Below, piece by piece: positions 1 through 9,443 of a stretch of 35,143 nt of DNA. This DNA comes from Halalkalibacter oceani (GTDB lineage Bacteria; Bacillota; Bacilli; Bacillales; Bacillaceae_D), in assembly GCF_023715605.1 (NCBI RefSeq), contig NZ_JAMBOL010000034.1, positions 1 through 35,143 on the forward strand, read 5' to 3'. The translations under genes and the position numbers were made by a program. The notes below the pieces were generated by a model, which saw nothing but the letters and a program-made list of their open reading frames with translations, was not told the DNA's origin and did not search any database. Position 1 is the first letter of the stretch. Each line of letters starts with the position of its first letter.

Positions 1-50
1 TCGCCCTTGATAAGCTCGAGTCAAACCATTGGCGTGTTTGTCAAGGGCGA
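1..50. repeat. 10-bp perfect inverted repeat at the window edge
   Basis: TCGCCCTTGA at 1-10 is exactly repeated in inverse at 41-50, with a 30-base loop that contains a further short GTTTG/CAAAC pairing. It begins at the first base of the window, so the arm may extend to the left. It could be a terminator of a gene outside the window or the end of a mobile element; no transposase is recognisable beside it. Confidence 0.5.
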
Positions 51-413
51 TTGCGTGGCCTTCCCACTAAATTCATGGAAAGAATCTGAACCATCTACCG
101 ACTTTTCATAGAACTTTTGACAGTACCGCTGTTGATCCTAAGAAAACCGTGCAACGCTCCTCCTCGAATCCCTTTGAAATGCAGGGTAACTTTCTCATCT
201 CTCCAGCAAAAAACTGAACGGTTCCCAAAAAACCTTTTGGTTTTAACATGCTGATTATATAGGGAACCTCTCTTCTTGTAAAGCAATTGCATTCAAAATT
301 TTATCGGCGACGACAAGAGAGCGCCGTTTATATACGGCTCTGTTTTCACCAGCTTTTTTCTTCGAGTTATGAAAAAGGAAGTTTTTCAGTGGCCTCCTGT
401 TTTCCGGCCTGCA
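1..413. other. Intergenic region left of chaA, no supported gene
   Basis: No convincing gene is seen. A 65-codon open frame on the minus strand (95-292) has no recognisable domain. Besides the 1-50 repeat, there is a nested inverted repeat at 220-268 (GGTTCCC...GGGAACC enclosing AAAACC-TTTT-GGTTTT at 229-244), and a short stem at about 314-338 that lies downstream of chaA but lacks a T-run. The cluster of unrelated inverted repeats could be a remnant of a mobile element, but nothing proves it. Confidence 0.4.
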
Positions 414-1469
414 TCAGAGCAAATAAAAGCCAATCCCCATAATGACGTACGCCGCGAGCAAGGTGGCTCCCTCAAACCAGTTCGTCTCCCCATCATTGGA
501 TATCACGGTCATTAATAATACAGACGAAGTCATCGCGATCAGCTCAGGCAGCGTGAAAACAAGCGGCATTTTTTCAGGCAAAAACAAAGAAATCAGGACG
601 AGGACCGGTGCAACAAACATCGCGATCTGCAAAGTAGAGCCAATCGCAATCTCAACGGCGATATCCATTTTATTTTTAAAAGCAAAAATAATCGCGGAAG
701 CATGCTCGGCCGCATTCCCGACAATCGCGACAATAATCACACCGATAAACAGCTCCGTCCAGCCGAATGTTTCCGCTACTTCTTCAAACGTATGAACAAG
801 TGCTTCGGAGACATAAGCTACAGCGGCCGTCGCAAAGGCGAGAACGATAATCGCCTTCCATTTTTTCCACTCCGGCTCTTCATGCTCGATATTCCCTGAC
901 TCCTTTGGCTGATAAACCCCACGATGGGTCACTAAGCGAAACATCAGGGCGGCCAAGTATAACATAATTAAAATAATGGAAATTCCGATACTTAAAGACA
1001 ACGTTTTTGCCGGACTCATCGTCATCGAAAAAACCTCAGGAATGACAAACGCAACAATGACGGCAAACATTAGGAGGCCTGAATTATGACGGGCATCATA
1101 CACATTGAAGTTCTGACGTTTGAACTTCAATCCGCCGATAAAAAAGGAAAGCCCGGCCACTAACAGAAGATTGCCAAGCACCGATCCGGTTAACGAAGCG
1201 AGGACAACACCAATTAAACCGGCCTTCAAGGCAAAGATCGAAATAATCAGTTCAACCGCATTACCAAATGTCGCATTAAGCAGTCCGCCAATTTGCGGAC
1301 CTGATACAATCGCGAGGCTTTCCGTTGCCCTCCCCATATAACCTGCCAAGGCGACAATTGTAATACAATAGACGACAAACATCAGCACTGTTGGCCAGTG
1401 AAGGATATTCCCAATTATCGATAGTGGCAGGCCGACGAGTAGAATCAAGAAAAACACTTTATTAACCAA
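414..1469 (-). CDS. chaA: Ca2+/H+ antiporter, CaCA/CAX family (ChaA)
   Basis: Cytoplasmic membrane antiporter that expels Ca2+ in exchange for protons. The protein is a string of hydrophobic helices with the two family repeats, each carrying the ion-binding GNA-x-E motif: GNAVELI in the N-terminal half and GNAAEHA in the C-terminal half. An acidic, charged loop (HEEPEW) separates the halves. From memory the sequence follows B. subtilis ChaA (YfkE) almost without gaps. I chose the TTG start at 1469 because AAAGGGAGGG lies six bases upstream and it gives 351 residues, the length of the Bacillus protein; an ATG 27 bases further upstream has no ribosome site. It is monocistronic, and the eamA terminator separates it from the gene upstream. 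Confidence 0.93.
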   Translation of the reverse strand: MVNKVFFLILLVGLPLSIIGNILHWPTVLMFVVYCITIVALAGYMGRATESLAIVSGPQIGGLLNATFGNAVELIISIFALKAGLIGVVLASLTGSVLGNLLLVAGLSFFIGGLKFKRQNFNVYDARHNSGLLMFAVIVAFVIPEVFSMTMSPAKTLSLSIGISIILIMLYLAALMFRLVTHRGVYQPKESGNIEHEEPEWKKWKAIIVLAFATAAVAYVSEALVHTFEEVAETFGWTELFIGVIIVAIVGNAAEHASAIIFAFKNKMDIAVEIAIGSTLQIAMFVAPVLVLISLFLPEKMPLVFTLPELIAMTSSVLLMTVISNDGETNWFEGATLLAAYVIMGIGFYLL

Positions 1470-1559
1470 ACCATTCCCTCCCTTTCGTCTCCTCATCTCA
1501 ATTAGTATATAACCTGTACCCGCTTTTTTATCCGTTCGTGCAAGCTCCTCTCAAGAAAT

Positions 1560-1605
1560 AAAAAAAAGACGCCTCAAAGGTCTGTTCACCTTAGAAGGCA
1601 TCTCC
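1560..1605 (-). terminator. Intrinsic terminator of the EamA gene
   Basis: On the minus strand an imperfect stem (GATGCCTTCTAAGGT / ACCTTTGAGGCGTC) is followed by a run of eight T. It lies 84 bases after the EamA stop, and a second 7-bp stem (GTGTCCG/CGGACAC, 1653-1678) lies between. Confidence 0.8.
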
Positions 1606-1688
1606 AAATCAAGAGTGTGAAGTCCGCTTTAAACGCAGCAAATTCTCCAGCAGTGTCCGGCTGTCTTGATGGACGGACACAGTGTCTG

Positions 1689-2579
1689 CTAGAGAGCTTT
1701 ATCGATATTGGGGGGTGACACATTCAGTCGGTTTTCTTCAGGACTTTTCCGATTCACAACCCATATCCCGGCAAGTACGAGCAAAATTCCAGCTAATGTA
1801 ACGATGCTTATCTGTTCATCTAAAAATATGGAGCCAGAGATGACGCCAACAATCGGGACGAGCAGTAAAGAAACGGATGCCTTGCTCGCTTCAGTCCGGC
1901 TTAATGCATGATTCCACATAACGAATGCAAGCGCCGAGGCCACTACGCCGGAAAACAGAATATACACAACCGGCATGACGCCCCAGTGCGATTCACCTTG
2001 CTCAAATAAAAGAGTGTACAGCAGTAATCCGACAGCTCCAATTGTCATTTGCCATGTCGTATATTGAACCGTATCACAATGCTTTAATTTCAATTTGAAA
2101 AGTAAGTTAGCGACAGCCCAGGAAATAGCTGAGCTTAACGCCAGCAACATAATCGAAAATGATCCCCCTGCATGAACATTCATTGCAAGAAATAAACCGG
2201 CTATCCCGATCATGATGCCAAATGTTTTGGCCGTAGTTAATCGTTCACCGGGAAGCCACTTATGCGCCATGATTGATAAAAAAAGTGGCATGCTGTAGGT
2301 CATGACTGACGTCAGGCCGGCACTAATATGGGTAAGCGATATTTGGATCGCAATATTAAAATAAGCAGTCTGAAACAGGCCGCATAAGACGAGCCACTTA
2401 ACATCCGCTTTCTTCGGCAGCGCTATTTTTTTCAGTAAACAAATGCCGATCAGTACGAGAGAGCCGGTCAAAAATCGCAGCGCGGCAAACTCCCCGGGGG
2501 GAAAGGCGCCATTCCCCAACTTCATCACAACAAAATTAAACCCCCATATGAGACATAGCATAACCATCGTGGCATTCAT
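1689..2579 (-). CDS. EamA/DMT-family membrane transporter
   Basis: Drug/metabolite transporter superfamily protein of 296 residues, the usual length, with about ten hydrophobic segments forming two EamA repeats. The first begins near residue 5 with the typical IWGFNF motif, and the second starts after about residue 145 (SSAISWAVANLLFKL). The tail is hydrophilic. Relatives export amino acids, purines or other metabolites; the substrate cannot be predicted here. The gene is divergent from the adjacent LysR-type regulator (2776), a common arrangement in which the regulator controls the exporter. The ATG at 2579 follows GAGAGGAT at nine bases. Confidence 0.85.
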   Translation of the reverse strand: MNATMVMLCLIWGFNFVVMKLGNGAFPPGEFAALRFLTGSLVLIGICLLKKIALPKKADVKWLVLCGLFQTAYFNIAIQISLTHISAGLTSVMTYSMPLFLSIMAHKWLPGERLTTAKTFGIMIGIAGLFLAMNVHAGGSFSIMLLALSSAISWAVANLLFKLKLKHCDTVQYTTWQMTIGAVGLLLYTLLFEQGESHWGVMPVVYILFSGVVASALAFVMWNHALSRTEASKASVSLLLVPIVGVISGSIFLDEQISIVTLAGILLVLAGIWVVNRKSPEENRLNVSPPNIDKAL

Positions 2580-2775
2580 TTGTGTGATCCTCTCCCCTCT
2601 CTCAATTTTTTTTTGAGAATCCGAAGATAATCAAATCGCAAATCATTTCCCGTAAATTTTGCCAAGACGTCTTCTGCTTTATAAAAAACTTTACAATGAG
2701 AACGAACTGGTGTCTAATATATAAAAAATGTGTTTTTAAGACGATAAACGACTTAATAAAATGGAGGGGAATGGT
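2580..2775. promoter_or_regulatory. Divergent control region between EamA and LysR genes
   Basis: This 196-base region should hold both promoters. A 10-bp perfect palindrome AAGACGTCTT lies at 2664-2673 and is a possible regulator site, although it is not the classic T-N11-A shape. A TCTCAA/TTGAGA stem around an A/T run (about 2600-2618) sits in the presumed 5' leader of the EamA gene. Confidence 0.35.
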
Positions 2776-3672
2776 GTGGAATTGCGTCAGCTTATCTATT
2801 TCACAGTTGTCGCCGAGGAGCTGCATTTTGGCCGTGCGGCAATACGCCTGCAGATGACACAGCCACCGCTGAGTCAACAGATTTTACAGCTTGAAAAAGA
2901 ACTTGGTGTCAAGCTGTTTGACCGATCGAAAAGACATGTAGAGCTGACAAATGCCGGAACCGTGTTCCTGCAGGAAGTGCGTCACGTACTCACCAAATTA
3001 GATGAAGCGAAAGCAGCAGCGATTAGAGCCCAAAACGGGATGGCCGGTCGTTTAGTAATTGGGTTTATTGGTTCTGCTACGTTTGATATTTTGCCGACCA
3101 TTGTTCGCGGTTTTCAGGAACAGTTTCCCGCGATCGACTTAATCCTTCACGAGATGCACACCCCAAGGCAAATTGAGGCCTTTCATAATAAGGAAATTGA
3201 CATAGGCTTTGTCAGACCGCCCATTTTCGATCCACTTTTATCCCTTTTGCCCATCTACCAGGAGACCGGAATCGCCGTCGTGCCAAAATCACATCCTTTT
3301 GCCCAGCGGGACTCCCTTTCGATGAAAGAGCTGAGTTTGGAGCAATTTATTATGGTAGAGAGAGAGATTTGGCCGAGCTGGTACGATGATATTATCGCAA
3401 AATGTCACGCCGCCGGCTTTGAACCGATCACGCGTCAAGTCGTCAAGGAAATCCAAACAGTAATAGGCCTGGTCGCCTCAGGACTAGGAATCAGCATCGT
3501 CCCGCGATCCACCTCGAACTTTCACACGCATGATGTCACCTATGTAACGATTGAACAAGAAGCACCACGCGTAGACATGAGCCTGGCATGGCGCACAGAT
3601 AACAATTCAACGATTGTAAAACAATTTCTCGATACGTCGACAAAGCTGATTAAAGTTAATAAGTTGCAATAA
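2776..3672 (+). CDS. LysR-type transcriptional regulator
   Basis: 298-residue LysR family regulator. The N-terminal winged helix-turn-helix (about residues 1-60) has the standard ELRQL...AEELHFGRAA...PPLSQQI...LGVKLFDR pattern, followed by a linker helix and a substrate-binding effector domain (about 90-295). The HFGRAA/PPLSQQI style resembles the BenM/CatM/CynR branch. The start is taken as GTG at 2776 because GGAGGGG lies seven bases upstream; an in-frame ATG at 2761 would overlap that ribosome site. The divergent exporter gene is the likely target. Confidence 0.88.
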   Translation: MELRQLIYFTVVAEELHFGRAAIRLQMTQPPLSQQILQLEKELGVKLFDRSKRHVELTNAGTVFLQEVRHVLTKLDEAKAAAIRAQNGMAGRLVIGFIGSATFDILPTIVRGFQEQFPAIDLILHEMHTPRQIEAFHNKEIDIGFVRPPIFDPLLSLLPIYQETGIAVVPKSHPFAQRDSLSMKELSLEQFIMVEREIWPSWYDDIIAKCHAAGFEPITRQVVKEIQTVIGLVASGLGISIVPRSTSNFHTHDVTYVTIEQEAPRVDMSLAWRTDNNSTIVKQFLDTSTKLIKVNKLQ

Positions 3673-3690
3673 AAAAAAGCCCTAATCGGG

Positions 3691-3732
3691 AAGCTGCTGA
3701 AAACGTACGATTTACTCTTTTTCAGCAGCTTT
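3691..3732. terminator. Bidirectional terminator, AAGCTGCTGAAAA type
   Basis: AAGCTGCTGAAAA pairs with TTTTTCAGCAGCTT around a 15-base loop, between the convergent LysR and SLH-protein genes. The same stem design recurs at 22496 and 30919. Confidence 0.8.
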
Positions 3733-3792
3733 TAGAAAGGACTTTTTCCTGTTAGCTAATTATCCGTCAAAACTCACCAACTGCAGCTCAAG

Positions 3793-4986
3793 TTACTTTT
3801 TCACGCCGAACTGTTCCCAGCTGATTGTAAAAGACGGCATACCAGCTGCATATGGAGCAATTTCATATTCGCTGAAATATATTGTCCCCCCTTGATCGGA
3901 TACATAAAACTGTTTTGTATCCGGGTCAATCCCATCAAAATCAAAAACATCATTAAATTCAAGCTGAAAGCCTGCATCCGTCACGCCTGCAGACACGGTT
4001 TCGTTAATAATCGCCAAATAGTCTGTACCTTCAGGGAACAGATCCTTTAATGCTACCAATTCTCCGCTTGCAGGAGTAAATGTATAAGCGGTTTGCCAGC
4101 TCCCACCATGCGCGCCTCCTGTATAGTGATAGCCCTCAAAGACAATGCTCAAGTAATCGGCATCATTCTGTTCAATCCGGTAGCTCTCACCAAACGCGTA
4201 ACGCTCAGCGATCATTTGATCTTCTTCGGCTTCCGCACGCGCAAACAGCTCTTCTCTCGCCTCCACTGACCGACCTGCATGCTCGGCGAGCGTCTGATTG
4301 ACTCGACCTTGACTTGCTTGATCAAGACCGGTCACGCGAGGAAAGTAGACATTTTCAGCGGCCCGCTGTGGAAGAACAGCGACCTCCTCACGAAAGGATT
4401 CCTCTTTTGCCCGCGCCAAGAAAACAGCGAATTCAGCCCGGGTCACAGGTTCTCCTGGACGAAAAGTCAAATCGTGATAACCGGTTGTCAGGCGATTTTC
4501 CGCGAGCTCACTGATGCTCTCATACGCCCAATGCCCGGATGCCACATCGCGAAAATCAACAGGCTGGCTGCTCATTAGCTGCGAAGAACGTGAAAGAATT
4601 GTAGCCATCTCAGCCCGCGTTAACGTATCATTCGGGCGAAACTCATTTCCATCAGCAAAAAATCCTGCTCCCACCGCTGCGGCAATGCCGGAATAAGCAT
4701 AGTTCGTCTCCGCTACATCCGTGAACGAGACAGGCTCCGGCTGTTCCATATCCAGACCATGCAGTCGCGCCAGCGTTACCGCGGCCTGCGCTCTTGTCAC
4801 ATCATCGCCAATCCCGAAAGCTCCATCCTGATACCCTAGCATCACGCCCTGCTCAGCCAAAAAGTGAATCTCCTCCACTCCCCAAAACCCATTTGAAACA
4901 TCCGAAAATGCGACCTCAGCTTGTACGGGGCTGGCCACAACCAATAAAGCTGATATCCCGACCGCTGCCATGATCCTTCTCTTCAT
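3793..4986 (-). CDS. Secreted SLH-domain protein with DUF4163/DUF3298 (RsiV/PdaC-like) C-terminus
   Basis: 397-residue exported protein. A signal peptide (KRRIMAAV... to about Ala23, VQA|EVA) is followed by three S-layer homology repeats at about 27-70, 88-130 and 144-190, each with the FxDV...A..GxF.G...F.P...TRAE pattern; SLH repeats bind pyruvylated secondary wall polymer. The remainder (about 205-395) looks like the DUF4163/DUF3298 region of RsiV and PdaC, including the GGAHGGS turn and the ELVALKDLF strand, here with the Y-x-Y-TGGAHG motif. RsiV uses this fold to bind lysozyme; no polysaccharide deacetylase or sigma-factor-binding part is present. The protein is very acidic. The ATG follows AAGGG at six bases. 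Confidence 0.8.
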   Translation of the reverse strand: MKRRIMAAVGISALLVVASPVQAEVAFSDVSNGFWGVEEIHFLAEQGVMLGYQDGAFGIGDDVTRAQAAVTLARLHGLDMEQPEPVSFTDVAETNYAYSGIAAAVGAGFFADGNEFRPNDTLTRAEMATILSRSSQLMSSQPVDFRDVASGHWAYESISELAENRLTTGYHDLTFRPGEPVTRAEFAVFLARAKEESFREEVAVLPQRAAENVYFPRVTGLDQASQGRVNQTLAEHAGRSVEAREELFARAEAEEDQMIAERYAFGESYRIEQNDADYLSIVFEGYHYTGGAHGGSWQTAYTFTPASGELVALKDLFPEGTDYLAIINETVSAGVTDAGFQLEFNDVFDFDGIDPDTKQFYVSDQGGTIYFSEYEIAPYAAGMPSFTISWEQFGVKK

Positions 4987-5076
4987 TGTAACCCTTCTTT
5001 CTTTCTATATTTATTATGTAACGTCCCCACCCAGTATAAAGTAACAAAGCGTCTCCTGAACAGCTTTTTACGACAG

Positions 5077-5211
5077 CTATTTCATGAAAAGAGAATTCCC
5101 GGCTAAAGTACCACAAACTGAAACTGAAACGGATTTTTCTGCTAAGCCAATTTCAGCTTGGCACCCCTTTAATCTTCTACCAGCACCAACAACAAGTACT
5201 TTATCTTTCAT
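5077..5211 (-). pseudogene. Remnant: N-terminus of a 3-hydroxyacyl-CoA dehydrogenase-like gene
   Basis: A short frame of 44 codons starts with ATG at 5211, behind a good ribosome site (GGGAGTGG). It begins MKDKVLVVGAGR, the first strand and glycine turn of a Rossmann NAD domain as found in 3-hydroxyacyl-CoA dehydrogenases, then continues with CQAEIGLAEKSVSVS, reminiscent of the next helix and strand, and stops after FMK. The second glycine of GxGxxG is disturbed (GAGRRLKG), and nothing of the rest of such an enzyme follows. I infer a decayed gene that kept its promoter region. Ketopantoate reductase or another Rossmann protein is an alternative, and so is a chance or small functional ORF. Confidence 0.45.
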
Positions 5212-5264
5212 CACAACCACTCCCTATCGTCATTTGATGTAACATTTTTTTCATTTTATTCAAA

Positions 5265-5278
5265 TTAAAGCGCTTTCA
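5265..5278 (-). promoter_or_regulatory. cre-like CcpA site
   Basis: On the minus strand the site reads TGAAAGCGCTTTAA, one mismatch from the consensus TGWNANCGNTNWCA. It lies 54 bases upstream of the remnant start codon, where catabolite repression of a degradative gene would be expected. Confidence 0.5.
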
Positions 5279-5295
5279 AAATAAGTGAGATTTAA

Positions 5296-5343
5296 TGTAA
5301 AGGCTGTAACTTACTCAATGCTGGATTTGCTACAGCCTTTACA
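5296..5343 (-). terminator. 13-bp perfect stem-loop after the aldehyde dehydrogenase gene
   Basis: TGTAAAGGCTGTA (5296-5308) and its exact inverse (5331-5343) enclose a 22-base loop, just beyond the dehydrogenase stop codon at 5369. There is no true T-run after it, so termination may be weak, or it may mainly protect the 3' end. Confidence 0.6.
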
Positions 5344-5368
5344 TAGTTAGCGATTCATTCTGAAAAAA

Positions 5369-6838
5369 TTAATCATTGAAATCGATCATAATACTTTTCA
5401 CTTGGGTGTAGCTGTCGAGCATTCCCTCTAAGGAAAATTCGCGCCCGATTCCACTTTGTTTGTAGCCTCCATAGGAAAGGCCAGGCATTTGCGCGCCTCC
5501 CCGATTTACTTGAATCCAGCCTGATTCAATTTTGCCTGCTGTTCTTAACGCTTTCTTCGTGTCATTCGTCCAGACAAAAGCAGCTAACCCATATGAACTG
5601 TCATTAGCGGCCTTGATGACCTCTTCCTCGTCACTCCAGGACATAATTAAAAGCACCGGGCCAAAAATTTCCTCTTTGGCAAGTCTCGTATTGTTATTTT
5701 GACAAGCAAACAAGGTTGGCCGATGATAATATCCTTCCGCCAACGGTCCTTCCTGAGGAGGGAGACCGCCGATGAGAAGCTCTAAATTGTCATCATTTAT
5801 TCCTTCCTCTATAAACTTGGTCACTTTATCAAACTGCTTCTTATTTATCAGAGAGCCCATATCTGATTCCTCATCAAGTGGATGACCAACTTTAAGCTCT
5901 CCTAAGCGATTGACCAGCTTTTCCACAAATGAATGAAAAATAGATTCGTGTAAAAACAACCGAGTACCCGCGGAGCAGGATTGTCCTTGGCGGGCGAAGC
6001 GCATCGCAGAAATAATTCCTTCCACCACTTTGTCGTTATTTGCATCGGGAAAAACAATTTGCGGGCTTTTTCCGCCCAATTCCAAAGAGACTGGCACAAT
6101 TCGTTCGGCTGCCTTTCGCATAATTGTTTTCCCTACGGCTGTTGATCCGGTAAATGTTAATTTATTGACTAGCGGATGACCCGTCAATGCTTCGCCGCAT
6201 TCCTGACCAAAGCCTGTAATTACGTTAACGACGCCAGCTGGCAAGTACTCCGCACAAATTTTTGCGAGCTTCAGTACTCCTAATGGGGCATCCTCAGCTG
6301 TTTTTAATACGATTGTATTTCCTGCCGCCACCGCAGGCGCAATTTTTAATGATGAGAGCTGAACCGGCGCATTCCAGGGAACGATCGCCCCGACGACACC
6401 ATATGGTTCACGCTGCGTATATGCCATTAAATTGTTGTCAACCGGACATGTACTGCCCCGGATTTCACTGACAACACCGGCGAAGTAACGAAAAATCTCG
6501 ATGACACTCTTCACTTCACCTCTCGCTTGCGTACGAATCGCATTTCCCGTTTCAGTCGCGATTGTTCTTGCGATATCCTCTGCCTGCTCTTCAACGGCAT
6601 CGGCAATTCTCCATAATAGCTTCCCCCTTTCCTTTGCGGGAACCTCTCTCCAGGAGGCAAAGGCTGCATGTGCTGCTTTTACGGCAATATCAACATCTTC
6701 AGCCGAAGACCTTGGCACTTCCGCTATGACAGAACCTCTCTCAGCCGGGCTTTCAATTGAAAAAAACTCTGAGCTGACACTGGCTCGCCATTCCCCATTA
6801 ATAAGCATGAGTTGTTGTTCAACAGATACTTGTTTCAT
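5369..6838 (-). CDS. NAD(P)-dependent aldehyde dehydrogenase
   Basis: Cytoplasmic enzyme of 489 residues, the normal length, oxidising an aldehyde to its acid. All catalytic parts are visible: Asn156 in PWN, Lys179 in VLKT for the cofactor, general base Glu253 in LELGG, nucleophile Cys288 in GQSC, and EIFGPV near the C-terminus. Family members act on betaine aldehyde, gamma-aminobutyraldehyde, benzaldehydes or long-chain aldehydes; the substrate is not evident. It lies 98 bases downstream of a GntR regulator on the same strand, so it is probably that regulator's target. The start has GGAAGGTG seven bases upstream. Confidence 0.9.
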   Translation of the reverse strand: MKQVSVEQQLMLINGEWRASVSSEFFSIESPAERGSVIAEVPRSSAEDVDIAVKAAHAAFASWREVPAKERGKLLWRIADAVEEQAEDIARTIATETGNAIRTQARGEVKSVIEIFRYFAGVVSEIRGSTCPVDNNLMAYTQREPYGVVGAIVPWNAPVQLSSLKIAPAVAAGNTIVLKTAEDAPLGVLKLAKICAEYLPAGVVNVITGFGQECGEALTGHPLVNKLTFTGSTAVGKTIMRKAAERIVPVSLELGGKSPQIVFPDANNDKVVEGIISAMRFARQGQSCSAGTRLFLHESIFHSFVEKLVNRLGELKVGHPLDEESDMGSLINKKQFDKVTKFIEEGINDDNLELLIGGLPPQEGPLAEGYYHRPTLFACQNNNTRLAKEEIFGPVLLIMSWSDEEEVIKAANDSSYGLAAFVWTNDTKKALRTAGKIESGWIQVNRGGAQMPGLSYGGYKQSGIGREFSLEGMLDSYTQVKSIMIDFND

Positions 6839-6936
6839 GCAAACACCTTCCTTTTCTTCATTATCTATAAATTCTTAGCGGGTCCATTGCTTGAAATGAG
6901 AAATAAACTCGCTAAGTCATTTACAAAAAGTCCTTC

Positions 6937-7596
6937 TTATGTGAATTTTGTTATGATGTTGTGGATCTCAATATAGCGCTGCAATGCATCCTCTACATGG
7001 GCTGCTGCTTTTTTGCCGGCGCTTTCTTTATCCTTCAGCAGGATATATTTCAGAATATCCCGATGCTCTTCGATCGACCTTTCCATTTGTCCCGGCAATG
7101 TCAGTGTTCTCACCCTCGACAAGTATGATTTTTGATTTAATAATTCAATAAATTTTTCTAATTCTTTATTCGTCGATGCTTTCACGATCGCATGATGAAA
7201 CTCCTGATCGAGATGGGTGTATTCTTTCACATCTTTTTCATCAATTGCTTTTTGCTGATTGCTGATGATATGTTCCAGCTGTTCACCCACTGTTTTATCA
7301 GTCGATTCACAGCATATTTCAACAGCAAGCTTTTCCAGTACCGCTCTAAGCTGTGTAATATCTTTAAAATCTTCAATCGTTAAATCTTTTATAAAAGCTC
7401 CTTTATAAGGAATGAATTCCACTAACCCTTCCATCGACAGTTGCTGTAGCACCTGCCTGATTGGCGTGCGGCTAACATTGTATCTTTCAGCAAGCTCCCG
7501 TTCAGGTAAACGTTGTCCCGGTTTAAGATCCTGATCGATAATATCCTGCTTGATGATCGTATATAAAGTTTGCATACTGCTCGACTGATCAGTCAT
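6937..7596 (-). CDS. GntR-family (FadR/FCD subfamily) regulator
   Basis: 219-residue regulator. The winged helix-turn-helix (about 5-70) carries the family signature L.PGQRLPERELAERYNVSRTPIRQVLQQL. The FCD ligand domain (about 80-210, all helical) keeps DxxFH (LDQEFHHAIV) and the later EHRDIL histidine, which normally bind a metal and a small acid. The start at 7596 follows GGGGGT seven bases upstream; the longer reading from 7668 would swallow the operator region. It very probably controls itself and the downstream aldehyde dehydrogenase through the TGGTATACCA site. Confidence 0.88.
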   Translation of the reverse strand: MTDQSSSMQTLYTIIKQDIIDQDLKPGQRLPERELAERYNVSRTPIRQVLQQLSMEGLVEFIPYKGAFIKDLTIEDFKDITQLRAVLEKLAVEICCESTDKTVGEQLEHIISNQQKAIDEKDVKEYTHLDQEFHHAIVKASTNKELEKFIELLNQKSYLSRVRTLTLPGQMERSIEEHRDILKYILLKDKESAGKKAAAHVEDALQRYIEIHNIITKFT

Positions 7597-7612
7597 ATAT
7601 GTACCCCCAAAA

Positions 7613-7622
7613 TGGTATACCA
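7613..7622. promoter_or_regulatory. GntR operator, TGGTATACCA palindrome
   Basis: A perfect 10-bp palindrome of the FadR-subfamily type (TxGTxxxACxA) lies 17 bases upstream of the gntR start. Near copies of GTATACCA occur at about 7659-7667, and a half-site AATACCATA at about 7637, suggesting several dimers over the promoter. Confidence 0.55.
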
Positions 7623-7732
7623 AATTTATAAATTTAGAATACCATACTGTATTATCTTTGTATACCACTTTTATATAAAAATTCTGAAAATAAAATCTTC
7701 ATTTCAATTTTGTGGCATTTTCAGCTCAGGCG

Positions 7733-7763
7733 AAAAAAGCTGCCCCCATGAATGGAAGCAGCC
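7733..7763 (-). terminator. Terminator of cypC
   Basis: On the minus strand GCTGC...GCAGC closes a 14-base loop, followed by six T, directly after the cypC stop codon. Confidence 0.8.
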
Positions 7764-7780
7764 TTCCTACTGAAACTCAT

Positions 7781-9443
<1,663 letters not shown>

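Larger units (their letters stand above)
4987..5368. other. 382-base region holding a gene remnant, cre-like site and stem-loop
   Basis: Between the SLH-protein gene and the aldehyde dehydrogenase gene lie, in minus-strand order, a 13-bp perfect stem-loop (5343-5296), a cre-like site (5278-5265) and a 44-codon remnant (5211-5077). No other gene is seen. Confidence 0.5.

Noticed and set aside
95-292. 65-codon minus-strand frame at the left edge
   Set aside because: No recognisable domain and no good ribosome site; the region is full of inverted repeats. Kept only as a possible remnant.
442-1341. Several plus-strand frames inside chaA
   Set aside because: They run opposite a strongly conserved antiporter gene and have no family features; they are shadows.
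2602-2877. 91-codon minus-strand frame across the EamA-LysR gap
   Set aside because: It overlaps the LysR DNA-binding region and the divergent promoters and has no domain.
4916-5116. 66-codon minus-strand frame upstream of the SLH gene
   Set aside because: It overlaps the SLH signal-peptide codons in another frame and has no domain; the remnant at 5077-5211 is in a different frame.
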